From assembly GCF_015291725.1 (NCBI RefSeq), contig NZ_CP030038.1, positions 5,755,001 to 5,819,000 on the forward strand: DNA of 64,000 nt. Direction: 5' to 3'. The position numbers and the translations under genes are program-made. The first letter of the stretch is position 1; each line of letters begins with the position of its first letter. Below, piece by piece: positions 7,364 to 16,124 of this stretch. The notes under the pieces were generated by a model. The model did not search any database and was not told where the DNA came from. It saw only the letters and a list, made by a program, of their open reading frames with translations. Source of the DNA: Bradyrhizobium sp. CCBAU 51765. Lineage in GTDB: Bacteria; Pseudomonadota; Alphaproteobacteria; Rhizobiales; Xanthobacteraceae.

Positions 7364-10300
7364 TCAATGAAAATCCCGCGAGGGCGGCAGGATGCGGACG
7401 TTGCGGGGGTGACGGATTTTTTGGGCCGGCATGTCCGCGAGCGCGCGGGGGTCTTCGTTGAGCGGCTCGACGACGGTGGCGCCTGCCGGCACCGGATGCT
7501 TGCGACCGAGCGCATCGTTGGCGAGGCCGATCAGATCGTGCGAGCGGTCGACCATGCGTTGGGCGATGAGATGCGTCACCTTTTCGGGGCTGCTCTGGAT
7601 ATAACCCTCGACCAGGATGAGGCGCGCGCCCATCACCTCCTTGCGGTACTGTTCCATGATCTTGGGCCACACCACGACATTGGCGATGCCGGTTTCGTCC
7701 TCCAGCGTCATGAACACGACGCCGCTGGCGCTGCCCGGCCGCTGCCGGACCAGGACCACGCCGGCACAGCGGACGCGGCGCCGCTCGTTCTCGTGGCTGA
7801 TGTCCTTGCAGGCGACGATGCGCTCGCGCGAAAACATCTCGCGCAAGAATTCCATCGGGTGGCCCTTCAGCGATAGCCGGATGGTCTGGTAGTCCGCGAC
7901 CACCTGCTCGGCGCGCGGCATCACCGGCAGCGGCTCGGCGTGCTCGTCCGGCTGCTCGCGCGCGGTCGCCGCCTCGAACAGCGGCAGCGGCACGTCGTCA
8001 GGCAGCCGCCGCACCTGCCACAGCGCTTCGCGGCGATCGAGCCCGAGCGAGCGGAACGCGTCGGCATCCGCCAGCAGGATCAGCGCCCGCTTGGGCAGGC
8101 CGGTGTCGCGGGCGAAGTCCTCGAGCGAGGTGAAGGGACGGCGGTTGCGGGCGGCGATGATGCGGTCGGCCCAGTCCTGCTGAGGCATCGGCGGTGCTAC
8201 ACCTCTCCCATAGGGAGAGGTCGCGCCGAAGGCGCGGGTGAGGGGTGCGGTCTCTCGAGGGACCTGAGCCCCCTCACCCGATTTGCTACGCAAATCGACC
8301 TCTCCCCGTTGGGGAGAGGTGAACGGAGCCTGCGGCAAGGCCGGCCCAATCACGGAAAGTTCTTCAGGTAAATCTCGGAATGACAGCTGAGAGCGCTTCA
8401 GCCTCTCCTCATCCTCATCGAGCCAGTGAAAGCCGTCGATCTGGCGAAAGCCCAGGCGCACGGCGCAATATTTGCCGCTCCCTTCCTCCAGCGTGTTCTG
8501 CCCAAAGCTGTAGGACACGTCGATGTCGCGAACCTCGACGCCGTTCTTGCGGGCATCGCCGACGATCTGCGCCGGCGCATAAAAGCCCATCGGTTGCGAG
8601 TTCAACAAGCCGCAGCAGAAGGCATCGGGATGGTAGTGCTTCAGCCACGACGAAATGTAGACCAGTTGCGCAAAGCTCGCGGCATGGCTCTCAGGAAAAC
8701 CGTAGGAGCCAAATCCCTTGATCTGGTCAAAGCAGCTCCTGGCGAAGTTGGGGTCGTAGCCGCGCGCCACCATATTGCCGATCAGCTTCTCCTCGTATTG
8801 GCCGATGGTGCCGACATTGCGGAAGGTCGCCATCGAGCGGCGCAGGCCGTTGGCTTCCTCGGACGTAAAATGCGCAGCCTCGATCGCAATGCGCATCGCC
8901 TGCTCCTGGAACAGCGGGACGCCGAGCGTCTTGTGCAGCACCTTGTAGAGCTCGTCCTTGTCGCCATGCTCCGGCGACGGCGAGGGATAGCTCACCTTCT
9001 CGAGCCCGTTCCGCCGCCGCAAATAGGGATGCACCATGTCGCCCTGGATCGGGCCCGGGCGCACGATCGCGACTTCGATGACGAGATCGTAGAAGGTCCG
9101 CGGCTTCAGGCGCGGCAGCATGTTCATCTGTGCGCGGCTCTCGACCTGGAACACGCCGAGCGACTCCCCGGCGCACAGCATGTCGTAAACCCTGGGATCG
9201 TCCTGCGGAACACTCGCCAGCACAAAACGCTCGCCCTTGTGCCGATCGATCAGATCAAAACACTTGCGGATGCAGGTCAGCATGCCGAGCGCCAGCACGT
9301 CGACCTTCATCATGCTGAGCGCATCGACGTCGTCCTTGTCCCATTCGATGAAGGTGCGATCGTCCATCGCAGCGTTGCCGATCGGCACATAGGTGTCGAG
9401 CCGGTCCTGGGTGAGCACGTAGCCGCCGACATGCTGGGAGAGATGGCGCGGGAATTCGATCAGCTCGGTCGCAAGCTCGACGGCGAGGTTGATCATGGGA
9501 TTGTTCGGATCGAGCCCGGCCTGCCTGACCTGCATGTCGTTGAGGCCCTTGCCCCAGCTGCCCCAGACGGTGTCGGCGAGCGCGGCGGTGACGTCCTCGG
9601 TCAGGCCCAGCGCCTTGCCGACGTCGCGGATGGCGCTGCGCGGGCGATAATGGATGACGGTGGCGATGATCGCGGCACGATGGCGGCCGTAGCGGCGATA
9701 GACATATTGCATCACCTCTTCGCGCCGCGAATGCTCGAAATCGACGTCGATGTCGGGCGGCTCCAGTCGCTCCTTGGAGATGAAGCGCTCGAACAACAGA
9801 TCGACCTTGGTCGGATCGACCGAGGTGATGCCGAGCACGTAGCACACGGCCGAGTTCGCCGCCGATCCCCGCCCCTGGCACAGGATGTTCTGGCTGCGTG
9901 CATAGTGCACGATATCGTGCACGGTGAGGAAGTAATGCGCGTATTTCAGCTCGGCGATCAGCGCGAGCTCCTTCTTCAGCGTCGCGCGCAGCTTGTCGTC
10001 GATCTTGCCGCCGAAATATTTGTCGACACCGGCCCAAGTCAGATCCTCCAGATGCCCCTGCGCGGTCTTTCCCGGCGGCACCGGTTCGTCGGGATATTGG
10101 TATTTGAGCTGGTCGAGCGAGAAGTCGATCTTGTCCGCAAAGCGCATGGTCTCCGCGATCGCATCGGGGAAATCGCGAAACAGCCGCACCATTTCTCGCG
10201 GCGGCTTCAGGAACCGCTCGGCATTGGCCTCCAGCTTCCGTCCGATCGCATCGATCGTGGTCTTTTCCCGGATGCAGGTCAGCACGTCCTGAAGGGGACG

Positions 10301-10912
10301 GCGCGCGGGATGGTGATAGAGTACCTCGTTGGTCGCAAGCAGCGGCACTTGGGCTTTTGCCGCGAGATCATCGAGCCGCGTCAGGCGACGCCTGTCGTCG
10401 CCGCGATAGATCAGGCTCGCTGCCAGCCACACGCCCTCGGCGCGGCTCGCCTTCAGCTTTGCGAGCACATCCAGCGCCCGCGCCGCCTCGAAACGATGCG
10501 GCAGCGTCAACACCAGGAGCTGGCCTTCCGAGAATTCCAGGAGATCGGCGAAGGTGAGACGGCACTCGCCCTTCTCGATCCGCGTGATGTCGTCGCCGCG
10601 CTTGCCCCTTGTGAGAAGCTGGCAGAGCCGGCCATAGGCCGCGCGGTCGCGCGGATAAACAAGAATGTCGGGCGTATCGTCGATGAAGACGATGCGGGCG
10701 CCGATCAACAGTTTCGGCTTGTGCAGCACCTTGTCATTGTCGAGTTCCTTGTAGGCCCGCACCACGCCCGCGAGCGTGTTGTGATCGGCAATGCCGATCA
10801 CCGGAATCTCCAAAGCGCTCGCCTGATGCACATAGGCGCGCGGATCCGAGCCGCCGCGCAGGAAGGAAAAATTGGTGGTGATGCCGATCTCGGCATAAGC
10901 GGGACTGTTCAT
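7364..10912 (-). CDS. dnaE2: Error-prone DNA polymerase DnaE2 (ImuC)
   Basis: C-family polymerase of the ImuA-ImuB-DnaE2 mutasome, carrying out translesion synthesis and damage-induced mutagenesis. The 1,182-residue product begins with a PHP domain (YAEIGITTNFSFLRGGSDPR; IGIADHNTLAG). The polymerase palm follows (PPDIDVDFEHSRREEV carries two catalytic Asp), then fingers, a HhH region and a C-terminal OB fold (GVVLVRQRPGSASGVVFMTLED). Its ATG overlaps the imuB stop by four bases (ATGA), implying translational coupling. Residues about 864-904 are encoded by an intergenic-type palindromic repeat (8200-8321) that stays in frame, so the protein is slightly longer than usual but otherwise intact. 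Expression is expected under LexA control from the box upstream of imuA. Confidence 0.96.
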   Translation of the reverse strand: MNSPAYAEIGITTNFSFLRGGSDPRAYVHQASALEIPVIGIADHNTLAGVVRAYKELDNDKVLHKPKLLIGARIVFIDDTPDILVYPRDRAAYGRLCQLLTRGKRGDDITRIEKGECRLTFADLLEFSEGQLLVLTLPHRFEAARALDVLAKLKASRAEGVWLAASLIYRGDDRRRLTRLDDLAAKAQVPLLATNEVLYHHPARRPLQDVLTCIREKTTIDAIGRKLEANAERFLKPPREMVRLFRDFPDAIAETMRFADKIDFSLDQLKYQYPDEPVPPGKTAQGHLEDLTWAGVDKYFGGKIDDKLRATLKKELALIAELKYAHYFLTVHDIVHYARSQNILCQGRGSAANSAVCYVLGITSVDPTKVDLLFERFISKERLEPPDIDVDFEHSRREEVMQYVYRRYGRHRAAIIATVIHYRPRSAIRDVGKALGLTEDVTAALADTVWGSWGKGLNDMQVRQAGLDPNNPMINLAVELATELIEFPRHLSQHVGGYVLTQDRLDTYVPIGNAAMDDRTFIEWDKDDVDALSMMKVDVLALGMLTCIRKCFDLIDRHKGERFVLASVPQDDPRVYDMLCAGESLGVFQVESRAQMNMLPRLKPRTFYDLVIEVAIVRPGPIQGDMVHPYLRRRNGLEKVSYPSPSPEHGDKDELYKVLHKTLGVPLFQEQAMRIAIEAAHFTSEEANGLRRSMATFRNVGTIGQYEEKLIGNMVARGYDPNFARSCFDQIKGFGSYGFPESHAASFAQLVYISSWLKHYHPDAFCCGLLNSQPMGFYAPAQIVGDARKNGVEVRDIDVSYSFGQNTLEEGSGKYCAVRLGFRQIDGFHWLDEDEERLKRSQLSFRDLPEELSVIGPALPQAPFTSPQRGEVDLRSKSGEGAQVPRETAPLTRAFGATSPYGRGVAPPMPQQDWADRIIAARNRRPFTSLEDFARDTGLPKRALILLADADAFRSLGLDRREALWQVRRLPDDVPLPLFEAATAREQPDEHAEPLPVMPRAEQVVADYQTIRLSLKGHPMEFLREMFSRERIVACKDISHENERRRVRCAGVVLVRQRPGSASGVVFMTLEDETGIANVVVWPKIMEQYRKEVMGARLILVEGYIQSSPEKVTHLIAQRMVDRSHDLIGLANDALGRKHPVPAGATVVEPLNEDPRALADMPAQKIRHPRNVRILPPSRDFH
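8200..8321. repeat. Palindromic CTCTCCC-type repeat inserted in frame inside dnaE2
   Basis: About 122 bases with outer arms ACCTCTCCC/GGGAGAGGT. Inner arms ATTTGC/GCAAAT and GGCGC/GCGCC flank CCCTCACCCG-like segments. It has the layout of repeats normally found between genes; a relative is at 58484-58682. It is read in the dnaE2 frame without a stop, adding about 40 residues (including TSPQRGEVDLRSKSGEG and GATSPYGRG) between conserved parts of the polymerase. Confidence 0.85.
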
Positions 10913-12504
10913 GCGAAGAGACCGTGCACATACCAGCCGGGAGACGCGGGCTTGCCGTCACCGTCGAACACCTCGCCTTCATAAAGACCGTCGCGAAAGA
11001 TCCAGAAGCGCAGGCCTTCGGCATCCTCGATGCGGAAATAGTCCCGCGTCAGCTGCTTGCCGTCCTGCTGCCACCATTCCATCGCGATGCGCTCGGGCCC
11101 CTCCACCCGCACCACCGCATGCAGCGCGCGGCGCCAGGTGAATTGATGCGGCGGACCATCCGGCACGGTCGCGAACGGCACCTTGATCGGCTCCGGCTTG
11201 TCGAACAGCCGCAAGGGACGCAGCGGCGGCTCGCTCTCGGTGCGCGCGGGCCATGTGGCCTGCGTGGCGGCGGCAAGATGATGCTGCGCCGATGCAGCCA
11301 GCACCGCACGTTCGGGGATATGCGTGTCCTGCGGCAGGTGCACGACGACGCGCTTGCCGCCGATGCGGGCGGCGATGCGGTCGATCAGCGCGGCAAGCTC
11401 GTCATTGTCATGGACGTGGGCGTCGAGATCGCGCTGCTCCTGCACCACGATCTCGGTGCGGCTCGCCGACAGACGCACCATGTCGAAGCCGAAGCCGGGA
11501 TCGAGGGGATCGGCGAGGGCATCGAGTCGCTCGCGGAACAGGCGATCGACAACGGCGCTACGCGTCACGGGACGCCCGGTCTCGACCGTGATCGTACGCA
11601 CCACGCCGTCGGTGCGGAAGAAGGCGGCTTCCAGCCGCCGCGCGCCCTTGCCCTGCTTTTCCATCGAGGCAATCAACGTGTCCGCCAGGCGCGACAGCGT
11701 CATTGCGATCATGGTGTCGGTCGCGATCGGCTCGGCGAAGCGCTTTTCCACGATGTAATCGGGCAGCGGTTTGCGCGGGCTGATCGGCGCATCGCCCTGC
11801 CCTAGCGCATGCGCGAGCAGCGTGGAGAACCGCGCGCCGAACCGCGCGGTGATCTCGCCCGGCGCGCGCGCGGCGACATCGCCGATGGTCTTCAGGCCGG
11901 CGCGGCGCAAGCCGGTCGTGATCGCCTCGCCCGCCCCGAGTGCGGACACCGGAAACTGGTCGATCGCAGCCGCCTCTCCACCATCTGCAACGATGGTTCC
12001 CGTGGCCTGCCGCGTCAGCGTGCGCGCGCAGACCGAGGTCCCGGCAATCGCGGCGCTGACGGCAAAGCCCTGCCGGTCGAGCGCCCGGACCAGCGTCCGC
12101 AACAGCGCGGCTTCGCCGCCGAACAGATGCGCGCAGCCGGTGATGTCGAGGAACAGCCCGTGCGGCGGATCGAGCGCCACCAGCGGCGTGAAGCGGTCGC
12201 ACCAGTCGGCGATGTCGCTGAGCGTCTTCGCATCGGCCACGGTATCGGCGTCGAACACACGCAAGTCCGGACACATCGCCCGCGCGTTGGCGAGCGGCTG
12301 GCCGATATACAAGCCAAGGCGCTCGGCGACCTCGTCCAGCGCATGGATCACCAGCGCATTGTTGTCCTTGATGACGACGATATCAGGCTCATGATTGGCT
12401 TTACCCAGCCCGGCGCTGCCGAAAAACCGCTGGATCCGGTCGATGGGCAGGCGCGGCAGCCACAGGCTGAGGATACGTCGACGGTTCACTGAACTGGCAC
12501 TCAT
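10909..12504 (-). CDS. imuB: ImuB, catalytically reduced Y-family polymerase-like mutasome protein
   Basis: Adaptor of the ImuA-ImuB-DnaE2 complex; in studied species it contacts the beta clamp and recruits DnaE2. With the ATG at 12504 the product is 531 residues starting MSASSVNRRRILSLWLPRLP. The Y-family palm/fingers region is recognisable (DPPHGLFLDITGCAHLFGGE; FAVSAAIAGTSVCARTLTRQ), followed by a little-finger-like part and the ImuB C-terminal region. The upstream imuA gene overlaps it by 104 bases in another frame, and dnaE2 overlaps its stop. Longer in-frame starts exist but would lie entirely inside imuA and add low-complexity sequence. Confidence 0.93.
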   Translation of the reverse strand: MSASSVNRRRILSLWLPRLPIDRIQRFFGSAGLGKANHEPDIVVIKDNNALVIHALDEVAERLGLYIGQPLANARAMCPDLRVFDADTVADAKTLSDIADWCDRFTPLVALDPPHGLFLDITGCAHLFGGEAALLRTLVRALDRQGFAVSAAIAGTSVCARTLTRQATGTIVADGGEAAAIDQFPVSALGAGEAITTGLRRAGLKTIGDVAARAPGEITARFGARFSTLLAHALGQGDAPISPRKPLPDYIVEKRFAEPIATDTMIAMTLSRLADTLIASMEKQGKGARRLEAAFFRTDGVVRTITVETGRPVTRSAVVDRLFRERLDALADPLDPGFGFDMVRLSASRTEIVVQEQRDLDAHVHDNDELAALIDRIAARIGGKRVVVHLPQDTHIPERAVLAASAQHHLAAATQATWPARTESEPPLRPLRLFDKPEPIKVPFATVPDGPPHQFTWRRALHAVVRVEGPERIAMEWWQQDGKQLTRDYFRIEDAEGLRFWIFRDGLYEGEVFDGDGKPASPGWYVHGLFA

Positions 12505-13189
12505 CACAATTCCATTCCATGATCCACCGGCCGCACGGGCCATGACGATTGCGCAACAGCTCGGCATCGAAGCGCGGCGCGCCCCAGACATCCCATGCGG
12601 AGCCCGGCGGCGAATGCGCCGCACGCAGCATCCATCGCGTTTCCGCGGTCGAGGGCAGCGGCTGCGCGGCCATGCGCAGCATCAGGCCGGTAACGCCGGA
12701 GCCCTGCGCGGCCAGCGTCAGCTTGCGGCTCGCCACCAGATCGAACTGCCTGACATCGCCCCAGAGCTCGAGCACGACGGCACCCAGCGCATCGCAGGCG
12801 AGCGCATCGGCCGAGGTGCGCAGCGCGCTCTCGACATCGGCGGCGCGCACCATCACCACGCCGCGCGGATCGAGGCCGAGTTCGGCGAGCCCGCTCATCG
12901 ATAGCGCGCCGGCTTCCACTTCCGAAAAATCCTGCCGCACCCACAGCAGCGGCCGCCGCGCCGAGACGCGCCCCGCGAGACCCATGACGAAACCCGTCGC
13001 GGCCGCGCCCTGGCGCCCCTCGCAAAACACCTCGTGGACCGCCGCACGTGCAAGCCCGCCCTTCAACGCGCCGTCGGCCTCGTGATGGCCGAGCGCGACG
13101 CGATCGTGCTGATGCACGACCTCCGCGGTCTCAATGCGCTCGATCTGGCCGCGCAGGATCGCAAGCGCGCTCATACGTGCGCCGCTCAT
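12401..13189 (-). CDS. imuA: ImuA, RecA-like mutasome protein
   Basis: First gene of the damage-inducible cassette. ImuA is a distant RecA/SulA-type ATPase-fold protein that supports ImuB and DnaE2 in translesion synthesis. The 262-residue product starts at the ATG at 13189, preceded by a GAGGAG ribosome binding site nine bases upstream; an ATG at 13174 is an alternative. Visible family segments include SALAILRGQIERIE, the VHEVF motif (AAVHEVFCEGRQGAAATGF), and PLLWVRQDFSEVEAGALSMSGLAELGLDP. The gene overlaps imuB by 104 bases, a tight arrangement implying coupled expression. The LexA box at 13256-13270 lies about 70 bases upstream of its start. Confidence 0.92.
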   Translation of the reverse strand: MSGARMSALAILRGQIERIETAEVVHQHDRVALGHHEADGALKGGLARAAVHEVFCEGRQGAAATGFVMGLAGRVSARRPLLWVRQDFSEVEAGALSMSGLAELGLDPRGVVMVRAADVESALRTSADALACDALGAVVLELWGDVRQFDLVASRKLTLAAQGSGVTGLMLRMAAQPLPSTAETRWMLRAAHSPPGSAWDVWGAPRFDAELLRNRHGPCGRWIMEWNCDECQFSEPSTYPQPVAAAPAHRPDPAVFRQRRAG

Positions 13190-13255
13190 GCTTCGCCGCT
13201 CCTCAGAAGTGATTGCCGAGATTCTCAAAAAGAAGAACCTGCGGCTGGCTCATTT

Positions 13256-13270
13256 GTTCATGATATGTTC
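13256..13270. promoter_or_regulatory. LexA (SOS) box, GTTC-N7-GTTC
   Basis: Exact match to the alphaproteobacterial LexA operator, a direct repeat GTTC separated by seven bases (GTTCATGATATGTTC). It is located between divergent imuA (start 13189) and the radical SAM gene (start 13353), so it can repress the imuA-imuB-dnaE2 operon and possibly the other side as well. The surrounding AT-rich stretch to about 13280 is consistent with promoter elements. Confidence 0.88.
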
Positions 13271-13352
13271 TAATATAAAGCTAACGGGACCAGAAGAGTC
13301 AATCGAATTGGCGCTCGATCGGATTCGTGAGCTGAATCAAAGGGATTCAAGG

Positions 13353-14588
13353 ATGGACGTACAACGCAAGCTGGAAATCCTGGCGGACGCCGCCAAATAC
13401 GACGCGTCCTGTGCCTCCAGCGGCACCGAGAAGCGGGATTCCAGCGACGGCAAGGGGATGGGCTCGACCGCGCCCGGCATGGGGATCTGCCATTCCTACG
13501 CGCCGGACGGACGCTGCATTTCGCTGCTCAAGGTGCTGCTGACCAACGCCTGCAATTACGATTGCCTCTATTGCGTCAACCGCGCGTCCTCGAACGTGCC
13601 ACGCGCCCGCTTCACCATCGACGAATTGGTCAAGCTCACGCTCGACTTCTACCGGCGCAATTACATCGAGGGCCTGTTTCTCTCCTCCGGCATCATCCGC
13701 AGCCCCGATTACACGATGGAGCAAGTGGTGAACGTCGCGCGAAAGCTGCGCGAGGAGCATCACTTCCGCGGCTACATTCACCTGAAGACCATTCCCGAAG
13801 CCGACGACGCGCTGATCGCGGAAGCCGGCAAATATGCCGACCGCCTCTCCATCAACATCGAGATGCCTGAGGAGACCAGCCTGCAGCAATTCGCGCCGGA
13901 GAAGGACGTGCGCGCGATCCGCCGCACCATGGGCCGGCTGCGGCTGAAGCTGGACGAGGCCGAGGACGGCCGCAGCGCAAAGACCAAGGCCAAGCCGCAG
14001 CGCTTCGCGCCGGCCGGCCAGAGCACGCAGATGATCGTCGGCGCCGACGCGGCCTCCGATCACACCATTCTCCATACCAGCGCCAATCTTTATGGCGCCT
14101 ACCGGCTGCGGCGCGTTTATTATTCCGCCTTCAGCCCGATCCCCGACGCCAGCCGCGCCTTGCCCCTGGTGCAGCCGCCGCTGCTGCGCGAACACCGGCT
14201 CTACCAGGCCGACTGGCTGATGCGGTTCTACGGCTTCGATGTCAGCGAGATCGTCGACGACAGCGCGATGCTGCCGCTCGACATCGATCCCAAGCTGGCC
14301 TGGGCGCTGCGCCATCGCGACCGCTTCCCGCTCGATGTCAACCGCGCCAGCCGCGAGGAATTGCTGCGCGTGCCGGGCTTCGGCACCAAGGCGGTCGAAC
14401 GCATCATCGCGACGCGGCGCACCACCACGATCCGTCTTGCCGATCTCGCGCGGCTGCACGTGCCCCGGCACAAGGCGCTGCCGTTCATCGTCCTCAGCGA
14501 TCACCGCCCCTCGCTCCATCGGCTCGACGCTGCCGGGCTGATCGAACGGTTCAAGCCGAAGGCAACGCAACTCGGATTTGGCTTCTGA
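13353..14588 (+). CDS. Radical SAM protein linked to uracil-DNA glycosylase (putative DNA modification/repair)
   Basis: 411-residue radical SAM enzyme of the family repeatedly found beside UdgX/DUF4130 genes and named putative DNA modification/repair radical SAM protein. The cluster motif CNYDCLYC supplies C67, C71 and C74 for the 4Fe-4S centre. The SPASM-free core is followed by a C-terminal helix-hairpin-helix segment (LDVNRASREELLRVPGFGTKAVERI), typical of DNA binding. The substrate is unknown; resemblance to spore photoproduct lyase is only at the fold level. The ATG at 13353 follows AAGGG; longer in-frame starts would run across the LexA box. The stop overlaps the next gene by one base (TGATG), so the two are co-translated. 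It is divergent from imuA. Confidence 0.88.
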   Translation: MDVQRKLEILADAAKYDASCASSGTEKRDSSDGKGMGSTAPGMGICHSYAPDGRCISLLKVLLTNACNYDCLYCVNRASSNVPRARFTIDELVKLTLDFYRRNYIEGLFLSSGIIRSPDYTMEQVVNVARKLREEHHFRGYIHLKTIPEADDALIAEAGKYADRLSINIEMPEETSLQQFAPEKDVRAIRRTMGRLRLKLDEAEDGRSAKTKAKPQRFAPAGQSTQMIVGADAASDHTILHTSANLYGAYRLRRVYYSAFSPIPDASRALPLVQPPLLREHRLYQADWLMRFYGFDVSEIVDDSAMLPLDIDPKLAWALRHRDRFPLDVNRASREELLRVPGFGTKAVERIIATRRTTTIRLADLARLHVPRHKALPFIVLSDHRPSLHRLDAAGLIERFKPKATQLGFGF

Positions 14589-16030
14589 TGCAGTACATCA
14601 CCCTCGATGCCGAAACCGATTTCGACGGCTGGCGCAAAGCTGCCCGTACGCTCGTTCTACGTCATGTGGCGCCGCGTGATATCACCTGGACCGTGCGAGG
14701 TGGCGAAGCGGAATTGTTCGCGCCGCCCGCGCCGTCTCCGATCCTCGAGGTGAACGACGGCACCTTCAACGTATCAGCAAAATTCGTCGAGCTGGCCAAG
14801 GCCGCAATCCTGCACCGCGATGTCGAGCGTTTTGCGATCCTCTATCGCCTGCTCTGGCGACTGAAGGACAATCACGACCTCATCGAGGTTGCGACCGATC
14901 CTGACGTCGCGCAGGTCACGGCCATGGCAAAAGCGGTCCATCGCGACGAGCACAAGATGCATGCCTTCGTCCGCTTCCGCGAGATCGGCCGGGAACGCCA
15001 GGCGCATTACGTCGCCTGGTTCGAGCCTGAGCATCATATCGTCGAGCTCGCTGCGCCGTTCTTCGCCAAGCGCTTCGCCGACATGCCCTGGTCGATCCTG
15101 ACACCGGACCTCTGCGCGCATTGGGATGGCCACGCACTTTCGTTCACATCCGGCGTCAGCAGGAGCGAAGCACCGAGCGAAGACCGGTTGGAAGAAACCT
15201 GGCGGCGCTACTACGCCAGCATCTTCAATCCGGCACGGCTCAAGGTGAAGGCGATGCAGGCCGAAATGCCGGAGAAATATTGGAGGAACCTGCCCGAGGC
15301 TTCGATCATTAAGCCTCTGATCGAAGACGCCGAGCGCATGACCGGTGCTATGATCGCCAATGCCGCAACCGATCCGCACAAGCCTCAGAAGCGGCCGGAG
15401 GCCCCGATGAAACGCAAGCTTGCCGCCGACGATCTCGAAACGCTCCGCGAAGAGGCCGCGCATTGCCGCGCCTGCCATCTCTACAAGGACGCGACCCAGA
15501 CCGTGTTCGGCGAAGGCCCGAAGTCCGCCAACATCATGCTGGTCGGCGAACAGCCCGGCGACAAGGAAGACCTCGCCGGCCATCCCTTCGTCGGTCCGGC
15601 CGGTCAGATGCTCGACCGTGCGCTGGAGGAAGCCGGCGTCGACCGCAAGAAGGTCTATGTCACCAACGCGGTCAAGCACTTCAAATTCGTGCCGCGCGGA
15701 AAAATCCGCCTGCACCAGAAGCCGAACACACCTGAGATCCGAGCCTGCCGGCAATGGTACGAGCGGGAAGTTGCGGCAATCCAGCCCGATCTCATCGTGG
15801 CGATGGGCGCGACCGCCGCGCAAAGCGTGTTCGGCAAGATCACTCCGATCGGCAAGAACCGCGGCCGACTCATCGACCTTCCCGACGGACGCAAAGCACT
15901 CGTGACGGTGCATCCGTCCTATCTGCTGCGGCTGCCGGATCCGGAAGCCAAGGTGCTGGAGTATCGGCGCTTTGTCGAGGATCTGAAGATCGCCGCGGCC
16001 TTGCAGAAGAAGGCCGCACGGGCTGCCTGA
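14588..16030 (+). CDS. DUF4130 - UdgX fusion, uracil-DNA-binding glycosylase family protein
   Basis: 480-residue fusion. Residues about 1-260 form the DUF4130 probable DNA metabolism module (VEFAILYRLLWRL-type core; YAxIFNPARLKVKAMQAEMPEKYW). Residues about 285-475 form a family 4-like uracil-DNA glycosylase of the UdgX group: Fe-S cysteines in CRACHLYK, the active-site segment GEQPGDKEDLAGHPFVGPAG near 317, and HPSYLLRLP near 441. The UdgX-specific loop RGKIRLHQKPNTPE places a His at about 376. In characterised mycobacterial UdgX this His links covalently to the uracil-excised site. Start ATG overlaps the radical SAM stop. The fused partners plus the neighbouring mutasome suggest a lesion-processing role. 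Confidence 0.9.
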   Translation: MQYITLDAETDFDGWRKAARTLVLRHVAPRDITWTVRGGEAELFAPPAPSPILEVNDGTFNVSAKFVELAKAAILHRDVERFAILYRLLWRLKDNHDLIEVATDPDVAQVTAMAKAVHRDEHKMHAFVRFREIGRERQAHYVAWFEPEHHIVELAAPFFAKRFADMPWSILTPDLCAHWDGHALSFTSGVSRSEAPSEDRLEETWRRYYASIFNPARLKVKAMQAEMPEKYWRNLPEASIIKPLIEDAERMTGAMIANAATDPHKPQKRPEAPMKRKLAADDLETLREEAAHCRACHLYKDATQTVFGEGPKSANIMLVGEQPGDKEDLAGHPFVGPAGQMLDRALEEAGVDRKKVYVTNAVKHFKFVPRGKIRLHQKPNTPEIRACRQWYEREVAAIQPDLIVAMGATAAQSVFGKITPIGKNRGRLIDLPDGRKALVTVHPSYLLRLPDPEAKVLEYRRFVEDLKIAAALQKKAARAA

Positions 16031-16124
16031 ACACTGGAAGACGGCCCTCACGCCTGAGGTGTCATCCGGCCTTCAAATCCATCGCGGACAATACCCTTAC
16101 CTGAAAGTGAAGGGGCGTCCAGAC

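Noticed and set aside
8426..10984. 852-codon plus-strand frame opposite dnaE2
   Set aside because: Antisense of a well-conserved polymerase; no recognisable domain, typical high-GC shadow.
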